A DNA stretch of 64,000 bases, from the NCBI GenBank assembly GCA_030267565.1, contig BRXU01000005.1, positions 1,094,001 to 1,158,000 of the forward strand, in the 5' to 3' direction. The position numbers and the translations under genes are program-made. This stretch comes from Pleodorina starrii (taxonomy: Eukaryota; Chlorophyta; Chlorophyceae; Chlamydomonadales; Volvocaceae). Positions 46,201-52,424 of the stretch are shown here, one piece after another (the first letter of the stretch is position 1; every line of letters starts with the position of its first letter). Below the pieces are notes generated by a model that saw nothing but the letters and a program-made list of their open reading frames with translations, ran no database searches and was not told the DNA's origin.

Positions 46201-49200
46201 AATTTGTTTGTGTGCGTGTTTCGGTTTCTTGGCTAGGAGGCTCTGAAATTGTTTCCTGGCTTTGCTCGCATGTAATTTACGGGTTTCCGTAGTCAACTTC
46301 TTAATTTCCCCTCCCTTTGCTCTTATTGCGGCACGCAGGGCGCGGGTCTCTGGTGTTTCTTGGAGCTCCGGGTTTTCGCGCGCGTGGGCTGTCGTACCCT
46401 CAGGTGGGTTGGGGTTTGCAGGGGTGGTCAGCGGGGTGGGTCGGGTGGGGGGTTGTAGGGTCTCTGCGTCGGTGTTTTCCGCGTGCGGGGCGCCGGGTGC
46501 CGGGTGGGATGGGGTGTCCGGCCGTGGCGCGCGTAGTATGCGGGTGAGTTCGCATTTCAGCGCCTTGTGTTCGCCGTACAGACGGGTGATTCGCTTGCCG
46601 GTGCCTCTTCGTGCGTGCAGGCGCCCCGTGCGGGGGGGCTTGTGCTGGCAGTGGCTTTCAAGGATCCTGAGGCACCGCAGCAGAAGTGATCCGAGCTCGT
46701 GGCTGAGAGTGTCGACGTTCGTTGTTTGGACGGCTTCGTGATCGCGCAGGTGGGTCAGGATCTGCCTTGCGTCCTCTTTGCTCGCCGCACGCTCCAGTCG
46801 CGCGGATGCTGCCGATATGGTTTCGTGTGCGGGTCTGAGTGCGGCTAACAGGTGAGTGACGGCCTCTGTGAGCGTCGCCTCCATCTCCATGCGTGCTTTG
46901 GTTTTGCTCTCTTTTTGTACGGGTAGTTGGATCCGGCTCCAGGAGCTTGGGGTAAGGTCTGGGGGGGGTTGGGCAGCGGGGGCGGGCAGGAGCCTGATGC
47001 CTGCTAGGGGTAGGAGGGTGCAGAGCGGTTTGTGGTCGAAGTTCCCGCCACACTCATAAACTTGTTCGTACGCTTTCCCTTCCATTGCCACAGCGTCGCT
47101 GGTCTGAGCGGCGAGGAGGACATCGTCGATGCGGCTGTGGTGGGTATCGTGTCCCTGCTGTGTTTGTGTGTATGTGTACTCACGTCGCGCCGTGTCTACC
47201 GGTTTTAGGCCTGTTTCTTCTGAGAAGCGTCGGTGCGCACGGTCTGTCGCATTGCAGGTGCCCGTAGACCGGTCGCTCAGTTTGAGTGTTGCATTCCAGT
47301 CGCCCGCCATCACAAGGTGTTCGCCCTTAGCATTGGCTTGCAGCGCGGCCGCCCGTCCGTAATCGTATATTTTCTGCCTGGCGGCGGGGTCGGCCGGGCA
47401 GTATACCCCTATGACATGTAGAGTCGTACTGCCCGGGGGGGCGATGCGCACATGTCCTATGTACCCACTGAGCTCCGGGGGCACAGGTTCTGCCGTTGCG
47501 CTGCCTTGGCGATTGAAGCGGTCTGCCACGCCGATCATCACTCCTGCCTGCCGTATAGTGGGGTTACTGTCGTGCGGGTGGTTACTCATGTATGTCTGGT
47601 AGGGTTTCAGGGTGTGCTTCACCCCGGCGATGGCTCGCCGGTGATGGGCGCTCAGTTTGGTTTCCGTTAGCACCATTACGTCTGGTTTGTGTTCGTCTAA
47701 CAGGTGTTTTATTCCCTCGCGGTGCCCCTGCAGGCCGCGGGTATTCATCGTGAGGATCTTGAGGTGGCCGGGCCGTGGGTCTCCTGGCGCGGGGACGGGT
47801 GGCACTGGCACGGTCCTCTGGGGAGTTTCAGCAGGTGCGGCAGGGGCCTCCGTCCTGGGTTTCTTGGGTAGCACGTATTTTGTCATGTGCTGTTGCTGGG
47901 GTCCTGATTTCGGTTTGGGGCGGGGTTGCGGCATGGGGGGGTTGTCTGCGTGGCGCTTGCGCTGTTTTGTACGTGGGGCGGTTGGTTCGGCGGGCGTGTG
48001 CGTGGTGTGTGTTGGCTCGGGGGCCGGGTTGGGAGGGGTATGTGCGGGTCCCCGAGCTGCCTCTGCTGCATCCGGCGTTTCGTCCGCCCGTTGGTTCCGT
48101 CCCGGTCGGATGGGGAGTCCCAGCATACGACGGAGGTGGTATGTGATGGTATGGGTTGCTGGCGTCGTTCCCGTCTGACCTCTGGTCCGTTTCCTGCTTC
48201 TACTTGCAGGTGCCGCTGCTTGTGGCCCGGGGTTGCGGTTTGCGGCTCCGTCCGCGTTGGAGCGGCGCGCCGATGTGGTGCCCGCGTCTGCTGGGCGGGC
48301 CCCCTGGAGGTCTGGCTGCGTTTCACGCGGGTGGAGCTCGACGTTGTGAGCGTCCGGCAATGGCTGCGCTGCGCCCGTCCCGGGTTCCGCAGGATCTATT
48401 TCCATGGGACTTGGTTCAGCGGCTGTGGTTGCAGGGTTATCACCGGGGTTCTCATGCTGGGCAGCGCTTAGCTCGGCGGCGTTCAGATCCTCATGCGCAG
48501 GGGTAGGGGGTAGGGGGTGTTCGAGTTGTGATGGGGGGGTTTGCGTACGTCCTTCGGTTCCCGTGAGGTCTGTCTCGTCGATCTCCATCGGTGTGGGGTG
48601 GATGTCGGCTGCATCGTACCTGGTTGCCGCGCATGCTGCGTTTTGCCGGTGGTCCGACTCATCCAGTGCCATCGGTGTGGGGCTGGGGTCAGTGAGATCG
48701 AGGATGGTGGGGGCTGTGGGTAGCTGAGCGGTCTGCGTGCGACCTTCCATTGTGTGCCACTCTTCCAGCCCCGGGATGTGGCGGAAATCCAGCATCATCT
48801 GATTGATGGTCAAAATGTCTACCGACGCCAGGTAATGGACGTGGCCTGTTAGCCGTGCCCACTGGCTGTTGTCCATGGGCGTTTGACTTCGCCCAACCGC
48901 CTCAGCTGAGTCAATGCGGAACCAGTTGTCCCCGGCGCGCTTAACCGCTATGGCGTGGGCTGGCCCTTGCAGTATGAATCCAAGTGAGAGGGCCGTACTG
49001 CCGTTGGGTGTGTGTGCCGCAATTCCGGCTAGAATGGTTTCACGACTGCTTCCGGGTGGGATGGTGTAGCCGCAGGAGACGGATGCGAGGTAGGGGCATG
49101 TTCCGCCCTGTAGATTGACGCAGTGGCGTAGGTAGTGGTTCACCAGCATGACGCTGAAGTTTCCGGTATGTCGGTTAAACGCATGGCTCCAGAGTTTGGC

Positions 49201-50394
49201 AGTGCCAGTTTCTCGTGGGCTGTGTCTGGCTAGTTCGTTTAGCCGGAGCTGTACGGCATTGCAGTACTGCAGTACGGTCAGTGGCTCAAGGACCCGACGG
49301 CCCATGAGGTTGTTAATGGCGTGTATTTGGCAGAACTGTGCTTCTTGTGGCTCGTGGTAGGTGGGTGGGGGGATGGTCGCGGGTGGGGGCCACAGCACGG
49401 TCAGGCGGTGCAGACGTGTCTGCTGGGTGTGTGGTGCCTGAATCCTCTGGGCCCTGTGTGTGGGCAAGGGTGATCCGATCATGCGGGTCAGATGTCGTAA
49501 TGCAGTTGTATGACTACGGATGTGCTCGCGGCTTGGTTGTGCACGCTGTGTGTGTGTTGGCGTGCTAATGGGGCGCGCAGGGGGTACTGCCGGGGGTGGG
49601 TTATGGTGGATGCAGGTTACAGCTTCATGAACCGCGACCTGCCATCCGCTTCGTCCTCCGTCCTTCCGCCTAATGGGCTGGGCCACGGGGGGTGGGCTCC
49701 ACTGGCCCTGGGGGACCACTCTACCACACGGCGCGTGTAACATCCTGACAATCACATTCTCGGATGTCTCTCCGATTCCGTCCCCCTCCTGGTTGGCTAC
49801 TAGGCCTCGCTGGTCCCCTGCATCTCTCCCGTGCCAGCGAAGTCCGCCTAGGCATTGGCAGCTTGCTAATTCCGCCATCAGCATGTCATCCATCGGGACT
49901 CGTGCTTGGTGTTGCCCATTACGGTTCTGGGGGTCCCTTTCCCGTAGTACGGCTTTTCCTTCTGCGTTGCTCTGGGCTGGCGTTCTGGTATTGGCTGCAT
50001 GGGCTTTAAAGGTCGTTTGTGTGATTTCATCGTTGCTATCTGTTGTAATGTTGTCTAGCGCACTTGCTTCAGTTTCTTGGTTGTGCTCTTCGGACATGTC
50101 GACGCACTTCTCGTTGTGCAGGCTGAGGTCGCCTACTGTTAGGGGACACTGTACATACATGTAATCAACACGGGACGAGGTACCAATACTGTTGCGCACT
50201 CGTATCTTTCGAGCCAGCTGAATCCGTGGGCATTTTCCGCGACCCTTCCTTACGCTGGCCGCCGAGTTGGTATTGGTTCCTCTTCTGAGCGTTGATTGAG
50301 GTGCTGTGGCTGGGGATGCAAAGCCAGGGTCTGCCTGGGGAGGAGGACAGCATGGTCCCGATGCTCTGTCGTCCAAGCTAACACTGGGGCTGTC
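40262..50394 (-). mobile_element. Non-LTR retrotransposon with two endonucleases (Dualen/RandI-like)
   Basis: One long minus-strand frame carries all the enzymes. After the stop codon comes about 110 bases of sequence, then a (ATT)n-type tail (transcript sense ATCATTATTATTATTATATG, plus-strand 40262-40282), taken as the 3' end. The 5' edge is put at the start of the flanking 1.15-kb repeat. Target-site duplications were not found. Both an AP-type and a restriction-like endonuclease are present, which is the defining trait of the Dualen/RandI group known from Chlamydomonas. Confidence 0.85.
40399..50376 (-). CDS. Retrotransposon polyprotein: Josephin-like protease, AP endonuclease, RT, methyltransferase-like segment, RNase H, CCHC finger, restriction-like endonuclease
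   Basis: An uninterrupted 3325-codon frame; the first ATG is codon 73 (50160), and the frame is open upstream. Domains by residue: 338-530 Josephin-like cysteine protease (Q344, C349 in EAQFCQIHAINNL, H474, D489); 871-1128 AP-type endonuclease (MNTRGL, VLTETK, GDWN, SRIDDVL, DHKPL); about 1480-1800 reverse transcriptase (LLYIDFTSAFNTIDH, GTIQGDTLSPVLF, FADDLVIL); about 2339-2780 a segment resembling PCIF1-type methyltransferases (ARLLLRYRDGG, ASPLNV, DQLFGANHDAYS, LLLLPTS), with HPEP where the active enzyme has NPPF; 2820-2970 RNase H (D2825, E2872, D2898, H2950, D2960); 3099-3115 CX2CX7HX4C finger; 3185-3260 restriction-like nuclease (RPD, VEVGY, K3231/K3235). All RT, RNase H and both nuclease signatures look intact, so a young, possibly active copy is inferred. 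Residues 540-860 are Pro-rich linker. Confidence 0.93.
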   Translation of the reverse strand: MDDRASGPCCPPPQADPGFASPATAPQSTLRRGTNTNSAASVRKGRGKCPRIQLARKIRVRNSIGTSSRVDYMYVQCPLTVGDLSLHNEKCVDMSEEHNQETEASALDNITTDSNDEITQTTFKAHAANTRTPAQSNAEGKAVLRERDPQNRNGQHQARVPMDDMLMAELASCQCLGGLRWHGRDAGDQRGLVANQEGDGIGETSENVIVRMLHAPCGRVVPQGQWSPPPVAQPIRRKDGGRSGWQVAVHEAVTCIHHNPPPAVPPARPISTPTHTQRAQPSREHIRSHTTALRHLTRMIGSPLPTHRAQRIQAPHTQQTRLHRLTVLWPPPATIPPPTYHEPQEAQFCQIHAINNLMGRRVLEPLTVLQYCNAVQLRLNELARHSPRETGTAKLWSHAFNRHTGNFSVMLVNHYLRHCVNLQGGTCPYLASVSCGYTIPPGSSRETILAGIAAHTPNGSTALSLGFILQGPAHAIAVKRAGDNWFRIDSAEAVGRSQTPMDNSQWARLTGHVHYLASVDILTINQMMLDFRHIPGLEEWHTMEGRTQTAQLPTAPTILDLTDPSPTPMALDESDHRQNAACAATRYDAADIHPTPMEIDETDLTGTEGRTQTPPSQLEHPLPPTPAHEDLNAAELSAAQHENPGDNPATTAAEPSPMEIDPAEPGTGAAQPLPDAHNVELHPRETQPDLQGARPADAGTTSARRSNADGAANRNPGPQAAAPASRSRKRTRGQTGTTPATHTITYHLRRMLGLPIRPGRNQRADETPDAAEAARGPAHTPPNPAPEPTHTTHTPAEPTAPRTKQRKRHADNPPMPQPRPKPKSGPQQQHMTKYVLPKKPRTEAPAAPAETPQRTVPVPPVPAPGDPRPGHLKILTMNTRGLQGHREGIKHLLDEHKPDVMVLTETKLSAHHRRAIAGVKHTLKPYQTYMSNHPHDSNPTIRQAGVMIGVADRFNRQGSATAEPVPPELSGYIGHVRIAPPGSTTLHVIGVYCPADPAARQKIYDYGRAAALQANAKGEHLVMAGDWNATLKLSDRSTGTCNATDRAHRRFSEETGLKPVDTARREYTYTQTQQGHDTHHSRIDDVLLAAQTSDAVAMEGKAYEQVYECGGNFDHKPLCTLLPLAGIRLLPAPAAQPPPDLTPSSWSRIQLPVQKESKTKARMEMEATLTEAVTHLLAALRPAHETISAASARLERAASKEDARQILTHLRDHEAVQTTNVDTLSHELGSLLLRCLRILESHCQHKPPRTGRLHARRGTGKRITRLYGEHKALKCELTRILRAPRPDTPSHPAPGAPHAENTDAETLQPPTRPTPLTTPANPNPPEGTTAHARENPELQETPETRALRAAIRAKGGEIKKLTTETRKLHASKARKQFQSLLAKKPKHAHKQILEPDDQPRGITAIRHPADGHLCTTSDGILDALHTHFVLLARPISGPRTGKYLPSEAPRNYPWETPGAPDPLRRGLAQWESAPPSLLPGILDPCNFRACLDHLARNKAPGPDGIPNELLQTLPTDLQTAIHHLITVMWVKAEIPTHWTQSDTVLIPKKGDPLLIKNKRPIALANTLYKLYTSHITFNIVTFSEQAHIFTEAQEGYLRQRNTERQIQNVLHAIEDAGLTSRDLYLLYIDFTSAFNTIDHDKLLMIMYDLGYPEDLIAVVANLYSRATTRIRTEHGCTAEIAIERGTIQGDTLSPVLFIIYMEPLLRWLHSGGRGYRYGCLQADENDRHHFSSGAFADDLVILTNTVSDMRTQSTKIERYARWGALKVNVGKCQLQGILHGRARSDTDLSRGPGTQKYRAVVERLLKNQIRIDGVPIPYEPPTGSYKYLGVHITPTLDWTTQVAYTRAEIDRRGQSIQNSLATPDQRINMIKTLIHPFVAYSLPTMAYTPHDIASLDAQIAGIAKRSYGLKMGFPTRAILGPISRLGLGVGTLRTLYAVRAAKTLVLSLNDKGRLGAVTRALLHLQSRYMGTIPVHTFKRECRHYTTLKQLALVHEAGIELTDKGSTYEPAAGSLIHLIGAHNPTAEPKDLALLFRCIQPLLELGLDLRALKDKNTGAHLITTDQLQRIGGRKVGPRHQIALNQLSLALNADPSVRARAPRHRGVAPLPPELRLLPDGPHLTDLAMEATRPTPIPHGTLRKYVLAKPRDPADTVPAAPAENPPPRPGPTTPRVATATQTAAASSGTATTLEARRPAARPAARRHQPQRKTDSELLKAYLLRQNLKPVDGITDAEAIGWDPRQTPLTLQHCERILRHPLHRGLTSQVGSAERLLHMLHGETAWPAGTPTQHGLSITQLLFGDQERVACIKAEIRKRVAVSAPNPKRQRTTDSATQHTHRTYYQVEWERTVITKGAIALYTENGYHPKAVHRYETPTAPTHPEMIVEVEWAPTEDEESRLASQDNWTELLNAFRHRRAVEAEQDPGRMENARDHHLTEWQQQGRWETECLNVTRGQRLLRQFVEINVHPGNPDRDIHPPGRYTVQIGNRNGTHRHVPWDGSGDIPDGLQAIGMAFVYDPQGRCVGQVSASRLRSLWLRYSDAQQKRPEEHAQIAAAGGFAEDVARLLLRYRDGGGTKAHPIREAHERRISERLMKRLMTALGAATERFASPLNVADSTAIYYSRYPEDQLFGANHDAYSQPCTGVSVAHPEPKPDEGHHALRWALGWADATRSTDNPTATLLLLPTSQTAPYTRYLTHPLVTMIGTIDAFSGTGDLYSEVSVDAPKPYPNGLTLLLVSNESGRAYGTSLRRALAMTAARHVATGPALSWKPPQWVRKRLRSMTEKPPAAAAPSRTCDNLSTEEGSAAFLAFPARYALRYNAQDAIYTDGSVQKIKDGDEERHLLGAAAVDALTNTTLHINVNAGHQGCQTITRCELSAIHQGLQMRRGTLHDEAHLTIWTDSAASLHLIKKMINNPHKLQLSKHKALLEEIVLILKRRAACNLKTSLLKVKAHTGVTYNEKADKAAVRAARGLSKLDPDALSATEASDNNPRSQHWWLRKMAGPEKNAGHYANDLNRGIESLVSPETHSGYTNETDYMKYVANTLPDLDISTSTRTLQRKAGRHKHVKRCFDYLYGQLWSAKLARRFKKPVAPGRPASSGHCPLCNQLDSGAHILGGCLHPRMRALYIQRHNKAVQNITSTLARGSNGGCYIVMDAGPADTRPDYVAGTRLPKWLLPSIEDEKRLKLRPDILLIPDIPLHETQAQGYKGPQDPSQHTVHIVEVGYTADTNHTQKQHDKAVQHAELAKLLTEAGWKVRYTTQEAISLGFAGTIRKDLRPLLHTLGTGSKEARACCNDLHDHAVRTLNTIVITRRQMERNPHAEPTPAGT

Positions 50395-51567
50395 GTTTTT
50401 GGGCGGGGCCCCAGCGCGAAGCGCCCAGGGGGGCCCCGCCCTGTAGGATTACCCATGTCCGTGGGTTCTGGGTTCTGGGTTCTGGGAAGTAATTGGACAA
50501 GTGTAGACTTTCGGTCAACGGAAAGTCTGCATAAGTAAAAGATTACATTCTTTATTGCACGGTAAATTTATTATTGGAACCCAACATCGCATGAGTACAA
50601 ACCAGTTTGGCAGCCTCCATGGACCGAGGCCGAGGTCAAACCATCACCTCTCGGCCTATATATTTCCAGAAGAGTCATCGTTCCTTAAGGTGGAATTCTG
50701 ACATGACGGCGTGAAATGAATCTTCGTTTCGGAAACAAACTATGTTTGCATTGCGAACATTCTTCCCGCGACCACACCACAGCAGCTCTGCTAGCCGGTC
50801 CGATCGTCTTGACGCATATTACTATTACAAAGGTTGCAAGGAGCAAACCATGAGGGGCAAACTGCTGGTTGTTGGACGCCAAGCCGCAAATTGCACGCAC
50901 GATGCAGCCCTATGCAGCGGTCTTCTGCGGGCCGCCCAACAAGTCCAGTCGGCAACCTAGGGGATGGACTTCTACATTCCCTGTCCTAATGTTATAGCAG
51001 TCAAGCCTCCTCTACGGCGAATACCTCGTCGGCAACTGCACGTCGTCGCTACCCTCGCAAACAGTTCCGCTGTCCTTCTATTGGCAAGTCAGCCTGCGTG
51101 ATGTGTAAATGATACACTCCATGTCTACTGTCAAGTAACTTCAGCCAATGCGCTGGCCGGAAGAGTTGCACAGTGCCGAGACGGCGCGCGATGCTAAACA
51201 TGGGTCGGATTGCTGAAGCCGAAGGCATTTCAGATATAAAGCTCTGGCTGCCTATCAGCAGGAATGTCGATGCGACACTCTCACAGTTGACGCCCTCGCC
51301 GCTCGCTTTGGAAATGCCGTATTTCGGTCGATGCGCACATGCGCTCATGCACCCGACGGGATGACGCGCTTCGCGCGGCGCCGGCAGGCCTTGATAACGA
51401 CTCGGCTAGCAGGCATTTCGGGAAACAGCTCTGGCTGTCTATCAGCAGGAATGTCGACACTCTCACATTTCACGCCCTCGCCGCCCTAGCACTCAACTTA
51501 ACCCGTACGGATTTAGTGGGGCCCCGCCCTTTTTCCGGCTTCAAGGAAGCCGACACCAACCCCTTGT
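50395..51567. mobile_element. 1.15-kb dispersed element, copy 2
   Basis: Direct repeat of 37940-39092 with small indels and substitutions. Its left edge touches the 5' end of the retrotransposon frame. Its first 41 bases after TTTTT can fold on themselves (GGGCGGGGCCCC paired with GGGGCCCCGCCC). Confidence 0.8.
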
Positions 51568-52424
51568 CCTCTAAGGAAAGTAGAGATGGTTTTCCTCTAT
51601 CATAGGGGTGTGTCGTGCGGGGTTTGCTCGAGGCCATGGGTCTGTGGTTATTCCGAGTCATGAGCCGAGTCCGGAGAGGACCGCGTCGTTGTATCAGTCG
51701 CCCAATGCCAAGGCCCGTTGCACAGAGCTTCCCTTCCGGATTTGGCGCCGCACCCTCTCCGTTGCACGAGCGAATGCTCTTGCGTCGGGTCGAGTTAACG
51801 GGCCCACCTCCGGGGGACAGTCTGGCTCGCAGCAATGGATTGCAGGCTTTAGAAGGAGTCCAAGGCAGGGATGAAAGGATGGAGTTGTCGTGATCACAGA
51901 GCTCCCCGGCGTCATGGGAAAGGGCCGGGTCGTCCGCGTCCACAGCAGCAGCGCCTATCGGGCGACGCTTGGCCAAAGCACGATACCCAAGCTGTTGTGG
52001 TCTTTTGCCCATTCCTCCCTGTCCGGCAGCGGCGCAGGTCCCCTGTTCCGCGCCATCGACGCGGTTGCACAGGGGGTTGACCGACCGCACGCCGGGGGGC
52101 AGGCTGGCTCTCAGACCACCGCATTGGTTGTGTAGTGTTGCAGAAGAGGACTGGAGAGAGGCTGGAGGCTGCACCCTACTTGTCGCGACAAATGGTCTTG
52201 CTGTCCGAGGCGCTAGTGCTGCAACGGCAGCGGAGTGTTAGCTATCTATGTGATCATCATGACGCTCTATCTTATTCTAGCCGGCTTTGAACACCTAATG
52301 ATACCAAGAGAGCGGCATCAAGGGGTCAAATATGCAATGAGGCGGCGCAATTTAACTACCAACTGCCTAGTACCGCGCCGTACCGAATGATACGCGCGGC
52401 TGCTGTCTCAAGCACAGCCGCACA
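51568..52424. other. Non-coding interval
   Basis: A minus-strand open frame (51470-52174) overlaps the end of the repeat and shows no recognisable family or codon pattern. I do not call it a gene. Confidence 0.45.

Noticed and set aside
42009..47059. Many 60-200 codon plus-strand open frames
   Set aside because: All are antisense to the continuous retrotransposon frame.
37940..51567. Reading the 1.15-kb direct repeats as LTRs of one LTR retrotransposon
   Set aside because: The enclosed enzyme set (AP endonuclease, restriction-like nuclease, no integrase or aspartic protease) is that of a non-LTR element, the repeats have inverted ends, and 1.2 kb of unrelated sequence separates one repeat from the element's 3' tail.
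51470..52174. 235-codon minus-strand open frame beside the mobile block
   Set aside because: It overlaps the repeat element and shows no family, motif or codon pattern.
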